Counted from the stretch's first letter, positions 31,754-40,936 are shown. The stretch: 44,164 bases of DNA from Clostridia bacterium (GCA_017474125.1 JAFVIF010000037.1:1-44164), one strand, 5' to 3'. The notes: generated by a model not told the origin, from the letters alone. Program-made: numbers and translations.

Positions 31754-32938
31754 ATGTTAAACGAAAAAATGTTAAAGCTTGGAACCGCAAGCTCTGCCAT
31801 AAGACAGCTTTTTGAGTACGGTAAAATGAGAAAGGCTGAAATCGGAGAGGACAAAGTATTTGATTTTAGTATAGGAAACCCCAGCGTTCCGGCTCCTAAA
31901 AGTGTTGACGATACCATTAAAACACTTATTGAAACCGAGGACAGCGTTCTTCTTCACGGATACACCTCTGCCCCGGGTGATATGGCGGTAAGAACAAAAA
32001 TTGCCGAATACATAAAGGAGACCTCGGGGGTTAATGCAACTGCGGCTAATATTTATATGACCTGCGGTGCCGCCGCTTCTCTTACGATTTCCCTTACCGC
32101 TTTGGCAAACGAGGGCGATGAGGTTATTCTTTTGGCGCCCTTTTTCCCCGAATACAGGGTGTTTGCCGAAAGGGCAGGCTTTAAGTGTGTTGTGGTAAAC
32201 TGCCGTGAGCCCGATTTCCAAATTGATATTTCTGCTTTGGAAAAAGCAATTAATAAAAACACCAAGGCAATTATTATAAATTCTCCCAATAATCCTACAG
32301 GCGTTGTGTTCAGCGAGGCTACCGTAAAGGAGCTCTCGGCATTGCTTAATAAAAAGCAGGAGGAATACGGCAAGGAAATTTTCCTTATTTCCGACGAGCC
32401 TTACAGAGAATTAGTATACGGAGACGTAACGGTACAGTTCCCCGCAAGGTATTATGCCAATACAATTGTTTGCTATTCCTTTAGTAAGTCATTATCACTT
32501 CCCGGTGAGCGTATAGGTTATATTTTCGTTTCTCCCGAATGTAAGGATTCCGCTCTTGTATTTGCCGCAGTTTGCGGAGCCGGACGTGCTTTAGGCTTTG
32601 TTTGTGCTCCCTCCATGCTTCAGCGTGTAGTAGCCGAAAATCTTGGTAAAACCGCCGACGTTAGTATTTATAACACAAATCGTGAGCTGCTTTATAATGC
32701 GCTTAGTGAATACGGTTATACAGTGGTTATGCCCGACGGTGCCTTCTATTTGTTTGTAAAGGCCCCCGAAAGCGATGCCGCCGCATTTGCCGAAAGGGCT
32801 AAAAAGCACGAGCTTTTAATAGTGCCCAGCGATTCCTTTGGTATGGGCGGCTACGTAAGGATATCCTACTGTGTGTCTACAAAGCAAATTGAAAATTCAC
32901 TTCCCGCCTTTAAAGCACTTATTGAGGAGTATAAATAA
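31754..32938 (+). CDS. PLP-dependent class I/II aminotransferase, probably aromatic
   Basis: The 394-residue protein has the fold-type I pattern: DFSIGNPSVPAP near the start, MTCGAAASL, NSPNNPTGVVF, the ISDEPYRELVY Asp/Tyr block, and the PLP lysine in CYSFSKSLSLPGERIGY, then YVRISYCV with the carboxylate-binding Arg. GAGGCGA lies before the ATG at 31754. It is the first gene of the aromatic operon and shares a TAATG junction with pheA, so it most likely transaminates phenylpyruvate and 4-hydroxyphenylpyruvate. Other aspartate or alanine aminotransferase activity cannot be ruled out from motifs. Confidence 0.87.
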   Translation: MLNEKMLKLGTASSAIRQLFEYGKMRKAEIGEDKVFDFSIGNPSVPAPKSVDDTIKTLIETEDSVLLHGYTSAPGDMAVRTKIAEYIKETSGVNATAANIYMTCGAAASLTISLTALANEGDEVILLAPFFPEYRVFAERAGFKCVVVNCREPDFQIDISALEKAINKNTKAIIINSPNNPTGVVFSEATVKELSALLNKKQEEYGKEIFLISDEPYRELVYGDVTVQFPARYYANTIVCYSFSKSLSLPGERIGYIFVSPECKDSALVFAAVCGAGRALGFVCAPSMLQRVVAENLGKTADVSIYNTNRELLYNALSEYGYTVVMPDGAFYLFVKAPESDAAAFAERAKKHELLIVPSDSFGMGGYVRISYCVSTKQIENSLPAFKALIEEYK

Positions 32939-34026
32939 TGGACAAGCTTAATGAAGCAAGAGAGGCTATAAACAGAATAGATAAGGAAATGGCTGAGCTT
33001 TTTTGTCAGCGTATGGAGGCGGTAAGACAGGTTGCCGAATACAAAAAGCAACGCGGTCTGCCTATTCTTGATACGGCAAGGGAGGAGGCAGTTATCGCCC
33101 GAAATTCCGCGCTTGTTGAAAATGAGGAGCTAAGGTCATATTACGTAAACTTTTTACGCAATAATATGTCTATTTCCCGTGCCTTTCAAAATAAGCTTAA
33201 CAGCGGTATGCGTGTAGCCTTTTCGGGTGTAGCAGGTGCTTTTGCCGAGGTTGCCGCAGGAAAGATTTTTGAAAACTGCACCGCAGTACCCTACGACAGC
33301 TTTAAAACGGCTTACGAGGCTACTGTTAACGGAGAGTGCGACTGCGTATTGCTTCCCCTTGAAAACAGCTACAACGGTGACGTTGGTCAGGTTATGGACC
33401 TTGCATTTTTCGGTTCTCTTTATATTAACGGTGTTTATGATATTTCCATTACTCAGCACCTTTTGGCAAAGCCCGGCACAAAGCCCGAGGACGTAAAAGA
33501 GGTTATGAGCCATCCGCAGGCGCTTGGTCAATGCGCAAGCTTTATTAAGAAAATGGGATATATTGCCGCCGAAAGCTCAAATACCGCCGTTGCGGCTAAG
33601 TTTGTGGTTGAAAGCGAAAGAACGGATATTGCCGCTATCGGCAGTGAAAAAGCGGCAGAGATTTACGGACTTGAGGTTATTGCAAATACCATCAACGACA
33701 GCAATAATAACACTACCCGTTTTGCAGTATTTTCAAGGGTATGCCGTAATTATAATCCCGTAGATAAGCAGTTTATTATGTTGTTTACCGTTCGTAATGA
33801 AAGCGGTTGCTTGGGTAAGGCCTTGTCGGTTATCGGCAATAACGGCTTTAACCTTCGCGCACTTAAAAGCCGTCCTACTAAGGAGCTTATTTGGGATTAC
33901 TACTTTTATGCCGAGGGTGAGGGCAACATAAATACTCCCGCAGGCGAAAAAATGATAAAAGAGCTTGACGAGGTTTGCAGTCACGTTAAAATCGTAGGTA
34001 GCTTTGAAAAGGAAATTGCATTGTGA
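32938..34026 (+). CDS. pheA: Bifunctional chorismate mutase/prephenate dehydratase (P-protein)
   Basis: The enzyme turns chorismate into prephenate and then phenylpyruvate. The 362-residue protein has an AroQ-type chorismate mutase helix domain (about 1-85, with REAINRIDKEMAELFCQRM), a prephenate dehydratase domain (about 92-270, with FSGVAGAFAE, PLENSYNGDV and NNTTRF holding the catalytic Thr) and an ACT domain (about 282-360). In the ACT domain the phenylalanine-site motif is LKSRP rather than ESRP, and the GALV-type stretch reads GCLG. GAGGAG precedes the ATG, which shares one base with the aminotransferase stop. It provides the only chorismate mutase visible in the operon. Confidence 0.94.
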   Translation: MDKLNEAREAINRIDKEMAELFCQRMEAVRQVAEYKKQRGLPILDTAREEAVIARNSALVENEELRSYYVNFLRNNMSISRAFQNKLNSGMRVAFSGVAGAFAEVAAGKIFENCTAVPYDSFKTAYEATVNGECDCVLLPLENSYNGDVGQVMDLAFFGSLYINGVYDISITQHLLAKPGTKPEDVKEVMSHPQALGQCASFIKKMGYIAAESSNTAVAAKFVVESERTDIAAIGSEKAAEIYGLEVIANTINDSNNNTTRFAVFSRVCRNYNPVDKQFIMLFTVRNESGCLGKALSVIGNNGFNLRALKSRPTKELIWDYYFYAEGEGNINTPAGEKMIKELDEVCSHVKIVGSFEKEIAL

Positions 34027-34035
34027 GGGGATAAA

Positions 34036-35043
34036 ATGATTATACCTGTTAACGTATCGGGCTCAAGCTACGATATAGTTTTAGAAAGAGGCGCCATAAA
34101 TAAAGCAGGAGAGCTTCTTGATTTAAACCGAACAGTACTTGTAGTTACAGATGACGGTGTGCCCTCCGCTTATGCAGAAGGTGTTGCTAAGCAGTGCAAA
34201 AGAGCTGTTACCGTCACCCTTCCTCAAGGTGAAAAAACAAAATGCTTTGACTCTTATAAATTGTTGCTTTCTCATATGGTGGTGAACGGATTTACCCGAA
34301 CCGACTGTGTAGTTGCGGTTGGCGGCGGTGTTATAGGCGATTTGGCAGGCTTTGTTGCCGCAAGCTTTATGCGAGGCGTCGATTTCTATAATATCCCCAC
34401 CACCGTGCTTTCTCAGGTAGACTCTTCTATCGGCGGTAAGGTGGCTATAGATTTTGAGGGCTATAAGAATATTGTAGGAGCTTTCTATCAGCCCAAAAAG
34501 GTTATTATCGATCCCGACGTTTTAAAAACCCTTCCCAAAAGGCAAATTGCAAACGGATTAAGCGAAGCAGTTAAAATGTCCTTAACAAGCGATAAAGCCC
34601 TGTTTGAGCTTTTCGAAAACGGCGACGTAAGTGATAATATTGATAAAATAATAGAAGCGTCGTTGCTTATTAAAAAGGCAGTTGTTGAAGCAGACGAAAA
34701 GGAGCAGGGACTTCGAAAAATCCTTAACTTCGGTCATACTGTTGCTCACGGCATTGAAAGTGACAACGGTATGAGCAATTATTATCACGGTGAATGTGTT
34801 GCGGTCGGTATGCTTCCTATGTGCTCAAATGACGTACGCGAAAGGCTTATACCCGTTTTGCTTAAAATAGGCCTTCCCGTTAAAATTGATTGCAGCACCG
34901 ATAGAGTAATCGAGGCTATGAGTCACGACAAAAAGATGTCGGGTGATTATATCACCGTAATAAGCGTTGAAAAAATCGGTGAGTTTAAAATGGAAAAGCT
35001 TCCCTTTAAGGAGCTTGCTGAAAAAATGAAGGAAGTTTTGTAA
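34036..35043 (+). CDS. aroB: 3-dehydroquinate synthase
   Basis: AroB converts DAHP to 3-dehydroquinate, with NAD and a divalent metal. The 335-residue protein shows GGGVIGDLAGFVAASFMRGVDFYNIPTTVLSQVDSSIGGKVAID, the NAD and substrate region, and the metal ligands in GLSEAVKMSL (Glu), NFGHTVAHGIE (His) and YYHGECVAVGM (His). The length is slightly short for the family but complete. It begins nine bases after pheA and ends one base before aroC. Confidence 0.96.
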   Translation: MIIPVNVSGSSYDIVLERGAINKAGELLDLNRTVLVVTDDGVPSAYAEGVAKQCKRAVTVTLPQGEKTKCFDSYKLLLSHMVVNGFTRTDCVVAVGGGVIGDLAGFVAASFMRGVDFYNIPTTVLSQVDSSIGGKVAIDFEGYKNIVGAFYQPKKVIIDPDVLKTLPKRQIANGLSEAVKMSLTSDKALFELFENGDVSDNIDKIIEASLLIKKAVVEADEKEQGLRKILNFGHTVAHGIESDNGMSNYYHGECVAVGMLPMCSNDVRERLIPVLLKIGLPVKIDCSTDRVIEAMSHDKKMSGDYITVISVEKIGEFKMEKLPFKELAEKMKEVL

Positions 35044-35044
35044 A

Positions 35045-36136
35045 ATGAAAAATACCTACGGAAATAACCTTACTCTTACACTTTTCGGCGAAAGTCACGG
35101 CAAGGCTATTGGTGCGGTGCTTGACGGTATTGCGGCAGGCATAGCTGTTGACGAAGCGTTTATTAACAGCCAATTAAGTAAACGCCGTGCGGCTGATGAA
35201 ATTTCTACTGCCAGAAAAGAAGCTGACGAGGTTAAAATTTTAAGCGGTGTTTTTAACGGCCATACAACGGGCACACCCATTTGCTTTGTTATAGAGAATA
35301 ACGATACCAAAAGTAAGGATTATTCCGATACCTACGGAAAAGCCAGACCGGGTCACGCAGACTATACCGCTTTTGTGAAATACGGCGGAAATGAAGATTT
35401 CCGCGGCGGCGGTCACTTTAGCGGCAGAATTACCGCTCCCATAGTTGCCGCAGGAGCTCTTGTTATTTCGGCTCTGCGTAATAAAGGCATTTATATAGGC
35501 ACTCACATAAAGGAATGTGCAGGTGTTCCCGACAGGGCTTTTAGCGATTTATATGCAGATGTTACGGCAGTAAATGAAAAAAGCTTTGCTGTGCTTGACG
35601 AAAATAAAGGCGAAAAAATGCGCGAAAATATTCTCAAGGCTAAAGAAGAAGGGGACAGTGTAGGCGGAATTTTGGAAACTGCGGTTATCGGTATACCTGC
35701 CGGTGCAGGAGAGCCGTGGTTTGATTCGGTTGAGAGTATGCTTTCCCACGGGCTTTTCAGTATTCCTGCTGTAAAAGGCGTTGAATTTGGTGCAGGCTTT
35801 GCTTTTGCCGATATGAAGGGGAGCGAAGCTAACGACAGCTTTGTTGCCAACGACCGAAATATTACTACCGTTACTAACAATAACGGAGGTATTAACGGTG
35901 GAATTACTAACGGTATGCCCATACTTTTCAGCTGTGTTGTTAAGCCCACTCCTTCTATAGTTAAGCCACAGCAAACGGTAGATTTTATTAAGGGCGAAAA
36001 CGTTACGCTTAGTGTAAAGGGAAGGCATGACCCCTGCATTGTTCACAGAGCAAGGGTGGTTGTTGACAGTATTGCCGCTCTTACACTTGCCGACCTTTTG
36101 GTGGGTCGCTACGGAACAGATTATTTAAAGGACTGA
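35045..36136 (+). CDS. aroC: Chorismate synthase
   Basis: AroC makes chorismate from EPSP and needs reduced FMN. The 363-residue protein has all three family signatures: GESHGKAIGAVLDG, RPGHADYTAFVKYGGNEDFRGGGHFSGRITA, and a C-terminal GGINGGITNGMPI followed by GRHDPCIVHRA. AAGGAAG for its start lies inside the end of aroB, one base before the ATG pair. It has long antisense open frames on the other strand, which are a codon-bias effect. Confidence 0.97.
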   Translation: MKNTYGNNLTLTLFGESHGKAIGAVLDGIAAGIAVDEAFINSQLSKRRAADEISTARKEADEVKILSGVFNGHTTGTPICFVIENNDTKSKDYSDTYGKARPGHADYTAFVKYGGNEDFRGGGHFSGRITAPIVAAGALVISALRNKGIYIGTHIKECAGVPDRAFSDLYADVTAVNEKSFAVLDENKGEKMRENILKAKEEGDSVGGILETAVIGIPAGAGEPWFDSVESMLSHGLFSIPAVKGVEFGAGFAFADMKGSEANDSFVANDRNITTVTNNNGGINGGITNGMPILFSCVVKPTPSIVKPQQTVDFIKGENVTLSVKGRHDPCIVHRARVVVDSIAALTLADLLVGRYGTDYLKD

Positions 36137-36140
36137 CGTT

Positions 36141-37382
36141 ATGGAATACGGCTTAATAGCAGAGCGCTTAGGTCACAGCTTTTCAAAGGAAGTACACGCT
36201 CGGCTTGCTGATTACGAATATGAGCTTAAGGAGCTTAAAACCAAGGCAGAGCTTGATGCTTTTATGCGTGCAAGAGCTTTTAAGGCGATAAACGTTACCA
36301 TTCCTTATAAGGAGGACGTTATCCCGTATCTTGACGAAATTGATGAGGTTGCCCGAAAAATAGGGGCGGTTAATACTGTTGTAAACCGTAACGGTAGGCT
36401 TTTGGGCTTTAACACCGATTTTGCAGGTATGAAGGCTATGTGCGAGTATGCAGGTATAAATATGCAGGGCAAAAAGGTGCTCATTTTGGGAAGCGGCGGA
36501 ACAAGTAAAACCTCTTTAGCAGTTGCTTCCTTTATGGGCGCAAGGGAAATTTATCAGGTTTCCCGTAAAAAAAGCGAAAGAGCCATTGATTATGCCGAAG
36601 CCTACGATCTGCACAGCGATGCCGAAATTATAATTAATACAACCCCCTGCGGTATGTATCCCGAAATATGCGGCTGTGCTATTGATTTAAGCCGTTTTAA
36701 AAATTTGCAGGGAGCAGTTGATGCAGTATATAACCCCTTGAAAACCGATTTTTATTTAGCGGCAGAAAAGCAGGGCGCAAGGGCTGTTTGCGGGCTTTAT
36801 ATGCTGGTTGCACAGGCTGTTTTTGCTTCGGAAAGGTTTCTTGATAAGTGTTATACCGAAGGCACTGCAGAGCGTGTATATAAGGAAATTTTAAAGAAAA
36901 AGCAAAATATTGTGCTTGTAGGAATGCCTGCAAGCGGAAAAACTACTATAGGAAAAATTCTTGCCGAAGAATTGGGTCGTCCTTTTTTTGATACCGACCT
37001 TTTAATAAATGAAAAAACGGGACTTCATCCGTCGGCAATTATAACGGAGCAGGGTGAAAAAGCCTTTCGTGATATTGAGGCTGATGTCATAAAAGAGGTG
37101 AGCGCTTTCTCCGGTGCTGTTATTGCAACGGGTGGCGGAGCGGTATTAAGAAGAGAAAACCGTGAAAACTTAAGAAAAAACGGTTTGATTTGGTTTGTTG
37201 ACCGCCCTGTTGATTTACTCGTTACTACCTCTGACCGACCTCTGTCTTCTACAAGGGAGCTGTTGGAAAAACGCTATAACGAGCGTTACCCAATATATAA
37301 CGGCGTGGCTGATTTCGTAGTAAATAACACCAAAAGTGTGGATTCTGCAGTAGAGCAAATAGTAAAGGAATTTTTAAAATGA
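36141..37382 (+). CDS. aroE-aroK: Fused shikimate dehydrogenase and shikimate kinase
   Basis: One 413-residue protein carries two consecutive pathway enzymes. Residues 1-250 are AroE: GHSFSKEVH substrate loop, INVTIPYKED with the catalytic Lys, GAVNTVV, GFNTDFAG with the catalytic Asp, NADP loop ILGSGGTSKT, and GLYMLVAQA. Residues 254-413 are AroK: Walker A GMPASGKT (about 260-267), FFDTD for shikimate, AFRDIE, GGGAVLR, and an Arg-bearing lid (DRPLSSTRELLEKRY). A short Lys-rich stretch joins them with no stop or frameshift. GGACTGACGTT precedes the ATG. The next gene, aroQ, overlaps by four bases. Confidence 0.95.
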   Translation: MEYGLIAERLGHSFSKEVHARLADYEYELKELKTKAELDAFMRARAFKAINVTIPYKEDVIPYLDEIDEVARKIGAVNTVVNRNGRLLGFNTDFAGMKAMCEYAGINMQGKKVLILGSGGTSKTSLAVASFMGAREIYQVSRKKSERAIDYAEAYDLHSDAEIIINTTPCGMYPEICGCAIDLSRFKNLQGAVDAVYNPLKTDFYLAAEKQGARAVCGLYMLVAQAVFASERFLDKCYTEGTAERVYKEILKKKQNIVLVGMPASGKTTIGKILAEELGRPFFDTDLLINEKTGLHPSAIITEQGEKAFRDIEADVIKEVSAFSGAVIATGGGAVLRRENRENLRKNGLIWFVDRPVDLLVTTSDRPLSSTRELLEKRYNERYPIYNGVADFVVNNTKSVDSAVEQIVKEFLK

Positions 37383-37819
37383 AGCTTCTGATTATAAACG
37401 GTCCCAATATTAATATGCTTGGTATTAGGGAACCGGGAATTTACGGAAAACAAACCTATAACGACTTAATTTCATTAGTTAATGAGCACGCTGAAAAAAT
37501 AGGCGTTGACATTGAGTGTTATCAGTCAAATCACGAGGGCTGTCTTGTTGATAAAATTCAGGAGGCCTATGGGAAAATTGACGGAATAGTTATAAATCCG
37601 GGTGCATATACCCATACAAGCGTGGCTATACTTGATGCAGTTAAGGCTGTGTCTATTCCTACCGTTGAAGTACATATTTCCGACGTGCCCTCTCGCGAGG
37701 AATTCAGACAGATAAGCTATATTCGTCTTGCGGCTGTAAAAACCATTACGGGTCACGGGCTAAACGGATATGTTGAAGCTATGGATTATTTAACGGAGTA
37801 TTTGAAAAATGAGGGTTGA
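37379..37819 (+). CDS. aroQ: Type II 3-dehydroquinate dehydratase
   Basis: AroQ converts 3-dehydroquinate to 3-dehydroshikimate. The 146-residue protein has the type II signature: NGPNINMLGIREPGIYG with the catalytic Tyr, QSNHEGCLVDKIQ, INPGAYTHTSVAILDA, EVHISDVPSREEFR and the TGHGLNGY segment. It begins in the ATGA overlap with the aroE-aroK gene and is overlapped by aroA by 11 bases. Confidence 0.97.
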   Translation: MKLLIINGPNINMLGIREPGIYGKQTYNDLISLVNEHAEKIGVDIECYQSNHEGCLVDKIQEAYGKIDGIVINPGAYTHTSVAILDAVKAVSIPTVEVHISDVPSREEFRQISYIRLAAVKTITGHGLNGYVEAMDYLTEYLKNEG

Positions 37820-39017
37820 GATTTTAAAGGGCAACGCAACGGGTAAGGCTTGCGCTCCTCCTTCGAAAAGTATGGCTCACCGCAACCTTATTTGCGCCGC
37901 CTTAAGTGAAAATTCTACGGTAACGGGTGTTGCTTATTCCGAGGATATTCTTGCGACTCTTGACTGTCTTAAGGCTTTGGGTGCAAGAGTGGAAATAAAC
38001 GGCGATACTGTAACGCTTGGCGGTTTAAACCCCTTTGCGGCGGCATCGGGGGAGCTTAATTGCAGAGAAAGCGGAAGCACTTTAAGATTTATGCTGCCGA
38101 TGTGTCTTTTGTCGGGAAACCGAATTACCCTTTTTGGAAGCGGCAGACTGCTTCAGCGCCCAATGACCGTTTATAAGGCCTTGTGCAGTGAGCAGGGTAT
38201 TGATTTTTATCAGGATGACAGCTGTATAAGGGTTCAGGGCAGGCTAAAGGGCGGAGAGTTTAAGGTTGACGGCTCGGTAAGCAGTCAGTTTATATCAGGC
38301 CTGCTTTTTGCGTGTCCCTTGCTCAGCTGTGACAGCGTAATTAATATTACAGGTGATTTGCAAAGCGAATCCTATTTAAGGCTTACTCTTGCTTCTCTTG
38401 CCGATTTCGGTATAAGGGTAGACAGCAGCAATATAAGAAGCATAAAGGTTTACGGTAACCAACATTATCAAAATAAAAGTATAACCGTAGAGGGCGATTA
38501 TTCCAATGCCGCCTTTTTAGAAGCGCTGAACTGCCTTGGCGGAAGCGTAGAGGTAATGGGACTAAAGGAAACGAGCCTTCAGGGAGATAAGGTTTATCTT
38601 GAAATTTTGCCCAAATTAAAGGGAGGCGGTGCTGAAATATCCTTGGCGGATTGCCCCGATTTGGGCCCGATTCTTTTTGCTCTTGCGGCGGCAGGTAAGG
38701 GAGCAACCTTTACCCGTACGAGAAGACTGAGAATTAAAGAAAGCGACAGGGTTTTGTGTATGGCACAGGAGCTTTCTAAATTCGGCGTTAAAATGGATGT
38801 TAAGGAAGATAGCGTTACTGTTTACGGCGGAATTAAAAAACCGACAGAAGCTATTTTTGGCCATAACGATCACAGAATAGTTATGGCTATGGCGGTGCTG
38901 AGCACAATAACCGGCGGTGTTATTGAAGGTGCCGAGGCGGTTAAGAAAAGCTACCCCGACTTTTTCAGTGTAATCAGCACGCTTGGAATAGGGGTGAAGT
39001 ATTATGAAGCTGAATAA
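37809..39017 (+). CDS. aroA: 3-phosphoshikimate 1-carboxyvinyltransferase (EPSP synthase)
   Basis: AroA transfers enolpyruvyl from PEP to shikimate-3-phosphate. The 402-residue protein has two inside-out alpha/beta domains with PPSKSMAHRNLICAAL (substrate Lys/Ser/Arg), CRESGSTLRFMLP (the PEP-site Arg; a Ser-Gly-Ser-Thr instead of the class I Gly-Asn-Ala-Gly-Thr), SSQFISGLLFA, DCPDLGPILFALAA (catalytic Asp), RLRIKESDR and GHNDHRIVMAMAV. It overlaps aroQ by 11 bases and tyrA by 14, showing tight translational coupling. Confidence 0.96.
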   Translation: MRVEILKGNATGKACAPPSKSMAHRNLICAALSENSTVTGVAYSEDILATLDCLKALGARVEINGDTVTLGGLNPFAAASGELNCRESGSTLRFMLPMCLLSGNRITLFGSGRLLQRPMTVYKALCSEQGIDFYQDDSCIRVQGRLKGGEFKVDGSVSSQFISGLLFACPLLSCDSVINITGDLQSESYLRLTLASLADFGIRVDSSNIRSIKVYGNQHYQNKSITVEGDYSNAAFLEALNCLGGSVEVMGLKETSLQGDKVYLEILPKLKGGGAEISLADCPDLGPILFALAAAGKGATFTRTRRLRIKESDRVLCMAQELSKFGVKMDVKEDSVTVYGGIKKPTEAIFGHNDHRIVMAMAVLSTITGGVIEGAEAVKKSYPDFFSVISTLGIGVKYYEAE

Positions 39018-39864
39018 AAATATGAATATTCTTATTGTCGGTCTCGGACTTTTGGGCGGTAGCTATGCAAAGGCGCTGAGCGACAAGGGTTATAACGTAA
39101 GTGCCGTTACAAAGCTGCAGGATTCGGTTGATTATGCCATTGAAAACAGTATGATTTCAAAAGGCTCCACTGAAGTAAACAGAGAAACTGTGGGTGAGGC
39201 GGATTTAATTATTTTCGCTCTTTATCCTACGGTATTTATTGATTGGATTGAAAAGAACCAACAGTTTATAAAATCGGGTGCGATTATAACCGACGTAACC
39301 GGTGTAAAGGGTAGCGTTGTTTATAAAATACAGGATATGCTGAGAAGCGACGTTGAATATATATCCGCCCATCCAATGGCCGGTAAGGAGGTAAGCGGCG
39401 TTGCCAACAGTGATCCTAAAATATTTAATAATGCTAACTATATAGTTGTGCCTACCGAGAAAAACACGGCAAATGCAATAGAGCTTTGCGAAAGCCTTGG
39501 CTATGAGCTCGGGTTTTATTGCGTGACACAGCTTAGCGTTGAAAAGCACGACGAAATGATTGCTTTTTTGTCGCAGCTTACCCACTGTATTGCAGTATCC
39601 CTTATGTGCGCTAAGGATGATGAGGGTCTTGTAAGCTATACGGGTGACTCCTTCAGAGATTTAACCCGAATAGGCAAAATTAACGATGAAATGTGGAGCG
39701 AGCTTTTCCTTATGAACAGAGAACCTCTGTTAAGGGAAATAGAAGCATTTGAAAACAGCTTTTCGTGTCTTAAACAGGCACTTATAAGTAATGACCGTGA
39801 AACGCTGAGAAAAATGATGCGAATCTCAACTGTTCGCAGAAAGCGTTTCGACAAGAGAGGATAG
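39004..39864 (+). CDS. tyrA: Prephenate dehydrogenase
   Basis: TyrA oxidatively decarboxylates prephenate to 4-hydroxyphenylpyruvate, the tyrosine branch. The 286-residue protein has the NAD loop GLGLLGGSYA, the active-site AHPMAGKEVSGV (catalytic His), and SQLTHCIAVSL with the substrate His/Thr region. There is no ACT domain at the C-terminus, so tyrosine feedback through such a domain is not expected. The start overlaps aroA by 14 bases. Confidence 0.93.
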   Translation: MKLNKNMNILIVGLGLLGGSYAKALSDKGYNVSAVTKLQDSVDYAIENSMISKGSTEVNRETVGEADLIIFALYPTVFIDWIEKNQQFIKSGAIITDVTGVKGSVVYKIQDMLRSDVEYISAHPMAGKEVSGVANSDPKIFNNANYIVVPTEKNTANAIELCESLGYELGFYCVTQLSVEKHDEMIAFLSQLTHCIAVSLMCAKDDEGLVSYTGDSFRDLTRIGKINDEMWSELFLMNREPLLREIEAFENSFSCLKQALISNDRETLRKMMRISTVRRKRFDKRG

Positions 39865-39871
39865 TTTAAAA

Positions 39872-40900
39872 ATGGGAATGGAGTTTAAAAGAAAGCTTCC
39901 TATACCTATGGATATAAAAAAGCAGTACCCTATAGGTAAAAAGGAACAGGCAATCAAAAATGAAAGAGATGTTGAAATCAAGAAGATTTTTACAGGCGAA
40001 AGCAAAAAATTTCTTCTTATAATCGGACCCTGCTCGGCCGATTACCCCGAAAGCGTGCTTGAGTATATTGAAAGGCTTAGGCTCGTTCAGGACGAGGTTA
40101 AGGACAAGGTATTTATCATTCCGCGTATTTATACCAACAAGCCCCGTACAACCGGCGCAGGCTATAAGGGTATGCTTCATCAGCCCGACCCCGACAAAAA
40201 CCCCGATATGCTGAGCGGTATTGTTGCTATACGTGATTTGCATATGCGCGCACTTAAGGAATATGGCTTTACCTGTGCCGATGAAATGCTTTATCCGTCT
40301 AACCACCGTTATCTTTCCGACCTGCTTTCCTACGTTGCTGTAGGTGCACGCTCGGTTGAAAATCAGGAGCACCGTCTTGTTTCCAGCGGTATGGATACCC
40401 CTGTTGGTATGAAAAATCCCACAGGCGGCGATTTGACCGTAATGATGAACGCAATTTCTGCTGCACAGCACGGACATACCTTTATTTACCGAGGCTGGGA
40501 GGTTAAAAGCGAGGGCAACCCCTTAACTCATGCAATTCTGCGCGGCTACACGGGACCAAACGGAAGCAGTATTTCTAACTATCATTATGAAAATCTTGCC
40601 GAGCTTGCCGAGCTTTATAAAAAGTCGGGACTTCTCAATCCGTCGGTTATTATTGATACTAACCACGCAAACTCTGCTAAAAAATACGGCGAACAGCCGC
40701 GTATTGCCAAGGACGTTCTTTATAGCTGTACTCATAATGACGAAATCAAGAATCTTGTAAAAGGCCTTATGATTGAAAGCTACATTGAGGACGGCTGTCA
40801 AAAAATCGGCGAACACGTTTACGGTAAATCAATTACCGACCCTTGCCTCGGTTGGAAGAAAACCGAAAAGCTTATTTATACTATTGCGGATACAATTTAA
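39872..40900 (+). CDS. aroF: 3-deoxy-7-phosphoheptulonate (DAHP) synthase, AroFGH type
   Basis: DAHP synthase condenses PEP and erythrose-4-phosphate, the first step of the pathway. The 342-residue length and motifs fit the E. coli AroF/G/H group (type I-alpha): LLIIGPCSADYPE with the metal Cys, IIPRIYTNKPRTTGAGYKG, AVGARSVENQEHR, GMKNPTGGD, and the metal-site residues in DTNHANSAKK and CADEM. GAGAGGATAG precedes the ATG. It is the last gene of the operon, although its reaction is first, and a terminator follows. Feedback specificity cannot be read here. Confidence 0.95.
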   Translation: MGMEFKRKLPIPMDIKKQYPIGKKEQAIKNERDVEIKKIFTGESKKFLLIIGPCSADYPESVLEYIERLRLVQDEVKDKVFIIPRIYTNKPRTTGAGYKGMLHQPDPDKNPDMLSGIVAIRDLHMRALKEYGFTCADEMLYPSNHRYLSDLLSYVAVGARSVENQEHRLVSSGMDTPVGMKNPTGGDLTVMMNAISAAQHGHTFIYRGWEVKSEGNPLTHAILRGYTGPNGSSISNYHYENLAELAELYKKSGLLNPSVIIDTNHANSAKKYGEQPRIAKDVLYSCTHNDEIKNLVKGLMIESYIEDGCQKIGEHVYGKSITDPCLGWKKTEKLIYTIADTI

Positions 40901-40904
40901 AGCT

Positions 40905-40936
40905 AAAAGCTCCAAACTCGGTTTGGAGCTTTTTTT
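40905..40936 (+). terminator. Terminator of the aromatic amino acid operon
   Basis: AGCTCCAAAC pairs with GTTTGGAGCT around TCG (40908-40930), with A residues before and seven T residues after. Confidence 0.9.

Noticed and set aside
35503-36046. Two long antisense open frames (178 and 165 codons) within aroC
   Set aside because: aroC is complete with all signatures on the plus strand. Such antisense frames arise from codon bias, and neither has a ribosome site.
39866-40477. A 203-codon minus-strand open frame over the DAHP synthase gene
   Set aside because: The plus-strand enzyme has intact motifs, and the antisense frame has no ribosome site or recognisable fold.
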